From a bacterium (GTDB lineage: Bacteria > UBA8248): a stretch of 15,262 nucleotides of DNA. Shown here one piece after another: positions 6,348 to 13,590 of this stretch. The stretch covers positions 1 through 15,262 of the forward strand of contig JAQBZT010000030.1 of assembly GCA_027622355.1 (NCBI GenBank), given 5' to 3'. Made by a program: the position numbers and the translations under genes. The notes under the pieces are model-generated. The model was not told the DNA's origin. It made no database searches and worked only from the letters and a program-made list of their open reading frames with translations. Position 1 is the stretch's first letter; each line of letters begins with the position of its first letter.

Positions 6348-7161
6348 GATTCAGGGGACCATCTCCCGCCGCCGGAGAAGGCGCCGGGGCCGCCGGGGCC
6401 ACTCGCTCCAGCGCGGGATATTTCTTCTGCCCAACCTTCTGACAACCGGAAGCCTCTTCACCGGCTTCTACTCGATCATCAAGGCGATCCAGGGCGACTT
6501 CTGGACCGCCTCGCTCGCCATCCTCATCGCCATCGTACTCGATGGCCTCGACGGGGCGGTCGCCCGCCTGACGCGGAGCGCAAGCTCTTTCGGCCTTCAG
6601 TACGATTCGCTCTGCGACCTTGTGGCCTTTGGCATTGCGCCGGCCATTTTGGTCTTCACCTGGGCGCTGGCGCCCTACGGCCGGATCGGCTGGTTGGCGG
6701 CCTTCGTGTTCGCCGCGTGCGGCGCCCTGCGCCTCGCCCGCTTCAACGTCTTCGCCCTGACGGGAGAGGGCGGCACCTCCGACTTCCGCGGCCTCCCGAT
6801 TCCGGCCGCCGGCGGCGTGCTGGCTTCTCTCGTTTTCCTGGCGGAGGATTTGTCCCTGCGCACCTATATCCCGCTGGCCGTTACGGCTGCGTTCGGCTAC
6901 ATCCTCGCGTTTCTGATGGTGAGCACCATCCGCTACCAGAGCTTCAAGCGCTTCGGCGGAAGGCTTAAACACCCATTCCGCGTCCTGGTGGGGGCTGTGC
7001 TCACACTTTTCGTCGCCGCGGCCATTCCCCAGGTCGTGGCCTTTCTCGTCATGATCGGATATGCCGCCTCGGGGCCGCTCCTCGCCATCCTTCACCGCCA
7101 GCGGACGCAAAAGGAGGACAGCCCCGCTCCCCAGGAAGAAGAACCCTCGCCCGCACCGTAA
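6325..7161 (+). CDS. pssA: CDP-diacylglycerol--serine O-phosphatidyltransferase
   Basis: This encodes 278 residues from TTG 6325, chosen because GGAGGAG (6309-6315) lies 9 nt upstream; no other good start precedes the conserved core. The enzyme makes phosphatidylserine, the substrate of the overlapping psd product, from CDP-diacylglycerol and serine. The CDP-alcohol phosphatidyltransferase signature D-x2-DG-x2-AR-x8-G-x3-D-x3-D is complete: Asp73, Asp76-Gly77, Ala80-Arg81, Gly90, Asp94 and Asp98. Several hydrophobic transmembrane segments follow (about 62-75, 100-118, 121-136, 160-175, 180-202 and 217-247). The N-terminus is strongly basic, with seven consecutive Arg (15-21) before the family's GIFLLPNLLTTGSLF. 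The C-terminal tail is acidic and Pro-rich. It is the last gene of this run; 117 nt separate it from lptD. Confidence 0.94.
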   Translation: MPGKIKDRIQGTISRRRRRRRGRRGHSLQRGIFLLPNLLTTGSLFTGFYSIIKAIQGDFWTASLAILIAIVLDGLDGAVARLTRSASSFGLQYDSLCDLVAFGIAPAILVFTWALAPYGRIGWLAAFVFAACGALRLARFNVFALTGEGGTSDFRGLPIPAAGGVLASLVFLAEDLSLRTYIPLAVTAAFGYILAFLMVSTIRYQSFKRFGGRLKHPFRVLVGAVLTLFVAAAIPQVVAFLVMIGYAASGPLLAILHRQRTQKEDSPAPQEEEPSPAP

Positions 7162-7175
7162 AATGGCCTCCCGCG

Positions 7176-7204
7176 TTGCCATCTGTGCTTCGCAACGTCA
7201 TAAT
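7176..7204 (+). promoter_or_regulatory. Probable sigma70-type promoter for lptD-radC
   Basis: TTGCCA (7176-7181), a 17-nt spacer, then CATAAT (7199-7204): 10 of 12 consensus bases at optimal spacing. The predicted start is near 7211, giving a leader of about 70 nt that begins with a T-rich stretch. It lies in the only spacer between pssA and lptD, consistent with a new LPS-related transcription unit. Confidence 0.6.
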
Positions 7205-7278
7205 GCGCCGTATTTTTTTATCCCGATACTTTTGAATTTCATGCACTTGCGGGCCCCGACACCGCCGGAACCGGCCAG

Positions 7279-9660
7279 ATGATGAGCATGCACAAAACCC
7301 TCGCCTTTGATCGAAAGCTGCGCTTCATTTTCATGGCGCCACTTCTGTTCCTCTTCTCCATCTCGATTGCCCTTCCCTCTATCTCGATTGCCGCTCCCTC
7401 CGCTTCCGAGAAAACAGGTACTCCTATTCTCCCCCCCGCCCCGGTCATCGGCACGCCCTCTAAAACACGTAAAATCCCTGGCCCCCAGATTCTACACAAG
7501 GAGGGGCTACGGTTCCTCCGCGATGCGGGCGCCAGCGCCGCCTTCACCGCCGACGAGATGCGTGAGGACCGCGCGCGAAAGCGCGTGGTCGGTAAAGGCT
7601 TCGCCGACATCCGCTTCTTGGGCAACCGGATCCAGGCCGACTACGTCGAAATCCAGACCGAAACGCGCGACGGCGTCGCCACGGGGAACATCGTCTTTCA
7701 GCAAGGCAACGACCGGCTCGTGGGCAGCCGGATCGAGTTCAACCTCGACAGCGAGAAAGTGACGATCTACGACGCGAGGGGCTACCTGGGCGCCACGTAC
7801 TACATCAAGGCCGAAGTGATCCGGAGAGTCTCTGAAGACCGCTACGAAATCATAAGGGGCACCTTCACCACCTGCGAAGGAGACCGGCCCGATTGGCTCT
7901 TTGCGTCCCGGAAAACGAACTTCCAGATCGAGGGATACGCCCAGCTTTCAACACCGGTCTTTGAAATTTCCGGCGTACCGGTGGCCGCCTTTCCCTGGAT
8001 GGTCGTCCCCGTCAAATCAAAGCGCGCCACCGGTCTGCTCATACCCATCATCGGATTCGGCAGCAGGAACGGCTATCAGCACCAGCAGGAATTCTTCTGG
8101 GCCATCAACCGCTGGTCGGACGCCACCTTCGGGGTGGGCTATCTCAGCAATAGAGGTGTCAAGACTACGGGGGAATACCGCTACATCCTGAGCAACAGCA
8201 CCTCGGGCAACATCTTCGCCTCCTACCTCAAGGACAAGCTGGAAAACACCACCTTCATGGACATCCGCGGAGCCCACCACTCAGCCCTTCTCGGGGGCAG
8301 TGTGGACGCCAAGATCGACATCTCCCGCCGGGACAAGCTCGACCGCTCGCTCGAGGGGGATCTCGCCGAGCGCACGCGCCAGAACACGGACTCTTCCATT
8401 TTCTACACGCGCAGCTTTTCTTCGCTCTCCGGGATATTGCAAGCGGGGGCCCGCCGCCAGGAAGGCCTCGTGGACAAGGACGGGCAGATCTTCCAGAAAT
8501 TCCCCGAAATCAGCCTCGACATCAACCAGAAGCAGCTGGGAACGAGCAACTTCTACTACAATCAGAAATCATCGTTCATATCGTTTCATCGGCTTGAAAA
8601 TGAAAGGACCACCGATCTGACGCGGATTCACTTCGCCCCGCAGTTCCAGGTCCCCATCCAGACGGTTCCCTGGCTTGGCGTCACGCCGCGAGTTGGCTTC
8701 TTCGAAACCTACTGGACAGCGCAGAAGCGAAACCCCGCTGTCCCCAACAATCCCGACCGGGAGGATATCGCCGAATCGGGCCTCTCCCGCGAGTTGTGGG
8801 AGGCGGGCATCGACGTCTCTGGCCCCCGCTTCAGCCGGGTATATCCCGCCGAGATCGGCCCCTTCCAGGGCTTCAAACACATCGTCTCCTTGAGCAGCGG
8901 CTACACATACATCCCGGCCATGGACGCCCAGGACAGGCGCCTCATCATCCCCATTGACGGAGTGGACTCGCTTGGAGACGTGAACACCATCTCCTACGGC
9001 ATCAACAACCGCATACTTACCAAAATCCGCGGAGAGAGCGGCTTCGAGACCCGCCAGCTGGTCTCCGTCGATCTGAACCAGTCCTTCGACATCGCCGAGG
9101 CGCGCCGTACGCAGAATCCCGAGAGAAAAAAACGGCCTTTCGGAAATGTCGCCCTGATAGTGCAGTCTCGCCCCTTCTCCAAGCTCCGGCTTACGCACGA
9201 GGAACAATACAACGTCTATGTAGGCAAGATCATGTCGCACACGACCGGCTTTCAGCTCAACGGCGGGCGCAACTGGTTCCTGAACATTGATCGGACCTGG
9301 AAGCGGCTACAACCCGGCGAATTCGCCCAGGGCGAGGAGAGCTCCGTGAATCTCGCGGCCGGAATCGCCATCACGCCGAGATGGTTCATCGAGTACGCCA
9401 CGCGGATCAACAAGGTGGAAAACCTCACCCTCGAGCAAACGGTCATCCTCCGCTACAAGGGCTGTTGCTGGGGCTTTGCGGTGACCATCACCGACACCCG
9501 GGATGAGAGCGAAATCTTCTTTACGATCGAGTTGGTCGGCCTTCTGGAGGGCTCGCGCGCGCCCGCCTTCAAGAGCCGCCGGCAAACGAGCAGCCAGGGC
9601 CGCTTCCTGGGCGGGAACTCCCTCTCCCCCTTCCGGTTCCAGGAACCCTCGAACCAGTGA
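7279..9660 (+). CDS. lptD: LPS-assembly outer-membrane protein LptD
   Basis: This encodes 793 residues, the usual size for LptD. It is the outer-membrane barrel that, plugged by LptE, inserts LPS into the outer leaflet. A basic start and hydrophobic stretch (about residues 12-40) form a Sec signal peptide, with likely cleavage near IAAPSA. An OstA/LptA-like beta-jellyroll (about 85-195) precedes the barrel. Family hallmarks include GTFTTCEGDRPDW (194-206), GVPVAAFPWMVVPV, ATGLLIP and EFFWAINRWSDATFGVGYLS. Cys199 matches E. coli Cys173, and the C-terminal Cys729-Cys730 (CCWG) match Cys724-Cys725. No Cys corresponds to E. coli Cys31, so only one inter-domain disulfide pair seems possible. ATG 7279 is followed by alternatives at 7282 and 7288; the Shine-Dalgarno is weak. 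The stop overlaps radC's GTG. LptE is not in the window. Confidence 0.93.
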   Translation: MMSMHKTLAFDRKLRFIFMAPLLFLFSISIALPSISIAAPSASEKTGTPILPPAPVIGTPSKTRKIPGPQILHKEGLRFLRDAGASAAFTADEMREDRARKRVVGKGFADIRFLGNRIQADYVEIQTETRDGVATGNIVFQQGNDRLVGSRIEFNLDSEKVTIYDARGYLGATYYIKAEVIRRVSEDRYEIIRGTFTTCEGDRPDWLFASRKTNFQIEGYAQLSTPVFEISGVPVAAFPWMVVPVKSKRATGLLIPIIGFGSRNGYQHQQEFFWAINRWSDATFGVGYLSNRGVKTTGEYRYILSNSTSGNIFASYLKDKLENTTFMDIRGAHHSALLGGSVDAKIDISRRDKLDRSLEGDLAERTRQNTDSSIFYTRSFSSLSGILQAGARRQEGLVDKDGQIFQKFPEISLDINQKQLGTSNFYYNQKSSFISFHRLENERTTDLTRIHFAPQFQVPIQTVPWLGVTPRVGFFETYWTAQKRNPAVPNNPDREDIAESGLSRELWEAGIDVSGPRFSRVYPAEIGPFQGFKHIVSLSSGYTYIPAMDAQDRRLIIPIDGVDSLGDVNTISYGINNRILTKIRGESGFETRQLVSVDLNQSFDIAEARRTQNPERKKRPFGNVALIVQSRPFSKLRLTHEEQYNVYVGKIMSHTTGFQLNGGRNWFLNIDRTWKRLQPGEFAQGEESSVNLAAGIAITPRWFIEYATRINKVENLTLEQTVILRYKGCCWGFAVTITDTRDESEIFFTIELVGLLEGSRAPAFKSRRQTSSQGRFLGGNSLSPFRFQEPSNQ

Positions 9661-10352
9661 GCGCCCGCCGGAACTCCATCCGACACTGGCCCATCTCCGA
9701 GCGCCCGCGCGAGCGCCTGCTGGAAAAAGGAAGCGATGCGCTCAGCGACGCCCAGCTGCTCGCGATTATTCTGCGCACCGGGGATCAGGGCGTCTCCGCC
9801 CTCGATCTGGCCATCGCCCTTCTCGATCGCTTCGGAAGCCTGGCCGCCCTCGAAGCCGCACCGGTGGCGGACATCTGCGATCTCAAAGGCATCGGTCCCT
9901 CCAAGGCCGCCCAGATCAAGGCCGCCCTCGAGATCGGCCGGCGCGCCCTCCGCAAGGAGGAGAGCGAAAGGCCGGCTTTTCACGGCGGCGCCGATGTTTA
10001 CCGCTACCTCGCCCCCGCCATGGCCCACCTTCCCCACGAGGAATTTCGCCTGCTCCTGCTCGATGCGAAGCACCGTCTTTTGCGCGAGACGACCATCTCC
10101 CGCGGCACGTTGATGGGAACCTCGGTCGATCCGCGCGAGGTGTTCGGCGCCGCCCTCCGCGAGCGCGCCGCCGCCGTCGTCTGCGCCCACAACCATCCGA
10201 GCGGCGAGCCCGCCCCCTCCGTGGAGGATCGCGCCTTCACCGCCCGCCTCCGGGAGGCCGGACATCTCCTGGGAGTTCCCCTTCTCGACCACGTCATCAT
10301 CGGCCGCTCGGGCTTCTTCAGCTTCGCCGAGTCGGAATGGCCCCCCTCTTGA
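9657..10352 (+). CDS. radC: RadC family protein (JAB1/MPN metalloprotease-like fold)
   Basis: This encodes 231 residues, near the family norm. GTG 9657 overlaps the lptD stop by 4 nt (GTGA), and the N-terminus IRHWPISERPRERL is typical of the family. A helix-hairpin-helix segment (about 60-95, with LKGIGPSKAAQIKAA) precedes the JAMM/MPN+ domain. Its metal ligands are visible: Glu129, His178 and His180 in AHNHPSG, and Asp191 after PAPSVE. The early link of RadC to DNA repair in E. coli was later withdrawn, so the true function is unsettled; other members associate with mobile elements or competence. Here it sits in ordinary chromosomal context, between LPS genes. Function should be recorded as unknown despite the intact motif. 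Confidence 0.93.
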   Translation: MSARRNSIRHWPISERPRERLLEKGSDALSDAQLLAIILRTGDQGVSALDLAIALLDRFGSLAALEAAPVADICDLKGIGPSKAAQIKAALEIGRRALRKEESERPAFHGGADVYRYLAPAMAHLPHEEFRLLLLDAKHRLLRETTISRGTLMGTSVDPREVFGAALRERAAAVVCAHNHPSGEPAPSVEDRAFTARLREAGHLLGVPLLDHVIIGRSGFFSFAESEWPPS

Positions 10353-10356
10353 GTTC

Positions 10357-10385
10357 TTGAAAAGGCAGACAGCCTGGGATAAAGT
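10357..10385 (+). promoter_or_regulatory. Candidate promoter for gmhA-hldE-hldD
   Basis: TTGAAA (10357-10362), a 17-nt spacer, then TAAAGT (10380-10385): 5 of 6 and 4 of 6 consensus bases. It starts five bases after the radC stop and about 80 nt before the preferred gmhA start. The 109-nt gap between radC and gmhA is one of the few non-coding stretches in the second half of the window, which supports a promoter there. Confidence 0.4.
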
Positions 10386-10461
10386 CGCTTCAGCAGGAAA
10401 CTCTCCCATCCGCCCTCGCCCCGCGAAGGCCGACCGATTGGCCAGGGAGCTTGAGGAACCG

Positions 10462-11046
10462 GTGAAACTCTCCGCACAGGAATTCTTGGCCGACCGGGGC
10501 AAGCGCTACGCTGCCCTGGGCGAGAGCGCCCTGCCGGCCGGGGTGGAACCCATCGCCCGGGCGGTGGTGGGCTGCCTCGAAAAAGGCGGAAAAATCCTCG
10601 TCTTTGGAAACGGGGGGAGCGCCGCCCTCGCCCAGCACTTCTCCGGCGAGCTGGTCGGAAGGTTCCTCGGCGAGCGCCGCCCCCTGCCCGCCATCGCCCT
10701 CACCACCGACACCAGCACCCTGACCGCCATCGGCAACGACTTCGGCTTCGATCAGGTCTTCTCCCGGCAAATCGCGGGCCACGGCAAACCGGGCGACCTG
10801 GCGCTTGCTCTCACCTCGAGCGGCAACTCCCCCAATCTCATCGCCGCCCTCGATGAGGCAAAAAAGATGGGGCTCGTGACCTGCGCCCTCTCGGGAAAGG
10901 GCGGGGGACCTGCCGCGGAGCGCGCGGAACTCGCCGCGATCATTCCCTCGGATGACACCGATTTCATCCAGGAGGCCCAGAAGGCCATCATTCATTTTAT
11001 CTGCCACCGGGTGGAAGCCGCTTTCACGGACGGGGAGAAAGCGTGA
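10462..11046 (+). CDS. gmhA: Sedoheptulose-7-phosphate isomerase (phosphoheptose isomerase)
   Basis: This encodes 194 residues from GTG 10462. The frame is open back to TTG 10357, but that would add 35 residues absent from the family and would overlap the likely promoter; GAGGA (10453-10457) supports the GTG. TTG 10438 is a second alternative. GmhA converts sedoheptulose-7-phosphate to D-glycero-D-manno-heptose-7-phosphate, the first step toward ADP-heptose for the LPS inner core. The SIS fold is clear: GNGGSAALAQHF (49-60), IGNDFGFDQVFSRQ and LTSSGNSPNL (117-126). Residues equivalent to the E. coli zinc ligands His61, Glu65, Gln172 and His180 are His59, Glu63, Gln170 and His178. The stop overlaps the hldE GTG by 4 nt (GTGA). 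The adjacent hldE and hldD make the role secure, separating it from the SIS homologue DiaA. Confidence 0.92.
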   Translation: MKLSAQEFLADRGKRYAALGESALPAGVEPIARAVVGCLEKGGKILVFGNGGSAALAQHFSGELVGRFLGERRPLPAIALTTDTSTLTAIGNDFGFDQVFSRQIAGHGKPGDLALALTSSGNSPNLIAALDEAKKMGLVTCALSGKGGGPAAERAELAAIIPSDDTDFIQEAQKAIIHFICHRVEAAFTDGEKA

Positions 11047-12521
11047 GCCAGCTCCTGCCGCGCCTGCTGGAGGGCAAAAAACCGCGGATTCTCGTCGCGG
11101 GGGACCTGATCCTCGACCGCTACGTCTGGGGCGAGGTGGACCGCATCTCGCCGGAGGCCCCGGTCCAGGTGCTCCGCTGGCAGTCCGAGAACGAGGTGCT
11201 GGGCGGGGCGGCCAACGTCGCCCACAATCTCTCCGCCCTCGGGTGCGAGGTGCGTCTTCTGGGGGTGGCCGGAGAGGATGCCGAGGGCGATCGTCTCGAT
11301 GCGCTGGCCCGGGAGGCCGGCATCTCCGCCCGGCACGTCCACCGCACCGGCGAGCGGCCCACCTCCTGCAAGACTCGGCTCATCGCCCGCGGCCAGCACG
11401 TCCTGCGCGTGGACAAGGAGGGGGCCGGATATCTCTCGTCAGACGCCGAAAAAAACCTGATCGCCTCTCTTCCCGATGCGCTCGATGGGATGGACGGCGT
11501 CATCTGCTCGGACTACCTCAAGGGAGTGCTCTCCCCCGGCTTCCTCAAGGCGATCACGAAAGCGGCGAGCGCGCGCGGCATCCGCATCGTGGCCGACCCC
11601 AAGGGAACCGATTATGGAAAATACCGCGGCGCCACCGCCCTGACCCCCAACCTCGCGGAGCTGGCCCAGGCGACCGCCCTGCCCGTCAAAAGCCCCGCCG
11701 AACGGGAGCGGGCCGCAATGCAGCTCCTCGAGGCGGCCGCTGCCGAATGGATTCTTCTCACCCAGGGGGCCGGGGGGATGACGCTCTTCGGAAAAGACGG
11801 GACCCTTTGTCATGAGCCCGCGCGCGCCCTCGATGTCTACGACGTGACCGGTGCGGGCGACACTGCGGCCGCCCTCTTCGGCCTCGCCCTCTTCGGCGGC
11901 GCAGCGCCCGAGGAGGCCGTGCGCCTCGCCAACCTGGGCGCCGGCATCGTGGTCGGAAAGGTGGGCACGGCCACCCTGAGCCGCGAGGAACTTGAGGCGG
12001 CCTTGATGGGCCAGGACCCGGGAAGAGGCGCGAAGCTCTTCCGCGCGACAGACCTCGCCGCCCGGCTGCAGATCGAGCGGGCCAAGGGGCGGAAGGTCGT
12101 CTTCACGAACGGCTGCTTCGACATTCTGCACGTGGGCCACATCCAGTACCTTCAGCAGGCCCGCCGGCTGGGGGATTTCCTCATCGTCGGCCTCAACGAC
12201 GACGCTTCGGTCCGAAAGCTCAAGGGCACGGGCAGGCCCCTCATCGCCGGTCCCCAGCGGGCGGAGCTCCTCGGCGCGCTCGCCTGCGTGGATGCGGTCG
12301 TCTTTTTCGCGGAGGACACCCCCCTCGCCCTCATCGAGGCGGTCCGGCCCGACATCCTCGTCAAGGGGGGCGACTACACGCCCGATCAGGTCGTCGGCCG
12401 CGAGGCGGTCGAATCCTTCGGGGGCAAGGTCGAAGTCCTCCCCTTCATCGAGGGCTTCTCGACTTCCAGCATCGTGGATACCATCATCGAGCGCTACGCC
12501 CCGCCCCGGGAGGGCGCCTGA
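11043..12521 (+). CDS. hldE: Bifunctional heptose-7-phosphate kinase / heptose-1-phosphate adenylyltransferase
   Basis: This encodes 492 residues from GTG 11043, which overlaps the gmhA stop; GGGGAG (11032-11037) is the Shine-Dalgarno. It is a fusion of two enzymes. The N-terminal ribokinase/PfkB domain (about 1-320) phosphorylates heptose-7-phosphate at C1. It shows VAGDLILDRY (18-27), GGAANVAHNL, DPKGTDY, and the catalytic anion-hole motif DVTGAGDT (267-274, base Asp273). The C-terminal nucleotidyltransferase domain (about 350-490) adds AMP, with FTNGCFDILHVGH (354-366), VKGGDYTPDQVVG and GFSTSSIVDTII. Between the two catalytic steps GmhB removes the C7 phosphate; no gmhB is in this window. 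hldD starts 2 nt after the stop, so the three genes are likely cotranslated. Length and architecture match E. coli HldE (about 477). Confidence 0.95.
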   Translation: MSQLLPRLLEGKKPRILVAGDLILDRYVWGEVDRISPEAPVQVLRWQSENEVLGGAANVAHNLSALGCEVRLLGVAGEDAEGDRLDALAREAGISARHVHRTGERPTSCKTRLIARGQHVLRVDKEGAGYLSSDAEKNLIASLPDALDGMDGVICSDYLKGVLSPGFLKAITKAASARGIRIVADPKGTDYGKYRGATALTPNLAELAQATALPVKSPAERERAAMQLLEAAAAEWILLTQGAGGMTLFGKDGTLCHEPARALDVYDVTGAGDTAAALFGLALFGGAAPEEAVRLANLGAGIVVGKVGTATLSREELEAALMGQDPGRGAKLFRATDLAARLQIERAKGRKVVFTNGCFDILHVGHIQYLQQARRLGDFLIVGLNDDASVRKLKGTGRPLIAGPQRAELLGALACVDAVVFFAEDTPLALIEAVRPDILVKGGDYTPDQVVGREAVESFGGKVEVLPFIEGFSTSSIVDTIIERYAPPREGA

Positions 12522-12523
12522 GG

Positions 12524-13519
12524 GTGGCGGCCGAGCGCGCGGGAATTGTGGTGACCGGCGCGGCCGGCTTCATCGGCGCCCGGCTGGCGGCCAGACTCAT
12601 CGCCGAGGGCGAGCGGGTGATCGCCGTGGACACGGCGGACTACTTCACCGGCAGGACCCAGATCGCGGACCTCTACCGCAAAGGCCCCGCCGCCGGCATC
12701 GTGGACCGGGACGAATTCTTCGGCTGGCTGGAAAAGGCCCCGCCCCTTCAGGCCATCCTCCACATGGGCGCCTGCACCGACACCGCCGAAACGGATGAAG
12801 GCTATCTGGCGCAAATCAACACCGCCTACACCCGCCGGCTCTGGGAGTGGGCCGCCGCAAAGGGAGTCCCCCTTTATTACGCGAGCAGCGCCGCCGTCTA
12901 CGGCGCGGGCGAGGAGGATTTCGACGACGATGCCCCGCCCGAGAATCTCAGTCCGCTGAACCCCTATGGGTGGTCCAAGCTCCGCTTCGACGCCTGGGCC
13001 CTCACGGAGGGGCAGGCCCTGCGTCCCCCGAAATGGGCGGGGTTCCGCTTTTTCAACGTCTACGGCTACGCCGAGGCCCACAAGGGCCCCATGGCGAGCG
13101 TCCTGAATACGGCGTTCCGGGACATTCTGGAAAAGGGGAGCATCCGCCTGTTCCGCTCCCATAAAGAGGGAATCCCCGACGGTCACCAGAAACGGGATTT
13201 CGTCTTCGTGGACGATGTGGTAGATCTACTTTGTCATGTGTTGAGAAAAGGCGTTCCAGACGGTATTTATAACCTGGGGACGGGGGAAGCCCGCACTTTC
13301 CTCCATCTGGCGCACGCCGCCTTCGCCGCCCTGGGGCGCGAACCCAACGTGGTATTCTTTGACACACCGCCCGAAATCCGCCCGCGTTACCAGTATTTCA
13401 CGCAAGCCAAGATGGACAAGCTTCGCCGCGCCGGCTATGCGGCGCCCTTCCTCTCCATCGAGGAGGGCACCCAGCGCTATTGGGAGCGCTTGAAGGGGGA
13501 GCTGATTCCATCCAGGTAG
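12524..13519 (+). CDS. hldD: ADP-L-glycero-D-manno-heptose 6-epimerase
   Basis: This encodes 331 residues from GTG 12524, two bases after the hldE stop; no earlier start is possible without overlapping far into hldE. HldD epimerises ADP-D,D-heptose to ADP-L,D-heptose, the donor for LPS inner-core heptosyltransferases. It is an extended short-chain dehydrogenase. The Rossmann motif TGAAGFIG (11-18) binds NADP. The HMGACTDTAETD block (80-91) is specific to HldD. Catalytic residues appear in SSAAVYG (121-127) and in Tyr148-x3-Lys152 (YGWSK). Further family markers are RFFNVYG, EAHKGPMASV and HQKRDFVFVDDV. It ends the gmhA-hldE-hldD run; a 71-nt gap follows. Heptosyltransferases are not in the window. 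Confidence 0.95.
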   Translation: MAAERAGIVVTGAAGFIGARLAARLIAEGERVIAVDTADYFTGRTQIADLYRKGPAAGIVDRDEFFGWLEKAPPLQAILHMGACTDTAETDEGYLAQINTAYTRRLWEWAAAKGVPLYYASSAAVYGAGEEDFDDDAPPENLSPLNPYGWSKLRFDAWALTEGQALRPPKWAGFRFFNVYGYAEAHKGPMASVLNTAFRDILEKGSIRLFRSHKEGIPDGHQKRDFVFVDDVVDLLCHVLRKGVPDGIYNLGTGEARTFLHLAHAAFAALGREPNVVFFDTPPEIRPRYQYFTQAKMDKLRRAGYAAPFLSIEEGTQRYWERLKGELIPSR

Positions 13520-13590
13520 CCGAAGGGCCGGAAGCGCAGCCAAACGCGCCTCAAAAGTCTTTTGGTTTCGTCCTCTCAGGAGACGCCGCG
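13520..13590 (+). other. Spacer between hldD and the metallo-hydrolase gene
   Basis: This 71-nt gap contains a short perfect inverted repeat, CAAAAG (13552-13557) and CTTTTG (13559-13564) around one base, and the Shine-Dalgarno AGGAGA (13578-13583). No convincing promoter or terminator is visible, so read-through from the heptose genes is likely. Confidence 0.4.

Noticed and set aside
7174..7197. Hairpin CGTTGC/GCAACG after pssA, with a later T-run, as an intrinsic terminator
   Set aside because: The T-run starts about 15 nt after the stem, and the hairpin overlaps the -35 region and spacer of the probable lptD promoter.
9657..10352. radC as a marker of a mobile element or defence island
   Set aside because: RadC homologues occur on mobile elements, but here the gene overlaps lptD and sits among housekeeping LPS genes, with no integrase, repeats or composition shift.
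10357..10461. N-terminal extension of gmhA from TTG 10357
   Set aside because: It adds 35 residues not seen in the family, coincides with a likely promoter, and has a better start at GTG 10462 with a Shine-Dalgarno.
13480..13590. Longer form of the metallo-hydrolase starting at TTG 13480 inside hldD
   Set aside because: The extra residues are unconserved in appearance, and GTG 13591 has an ideal Shine-Dalgarno directly before the family's N-terminal strand.
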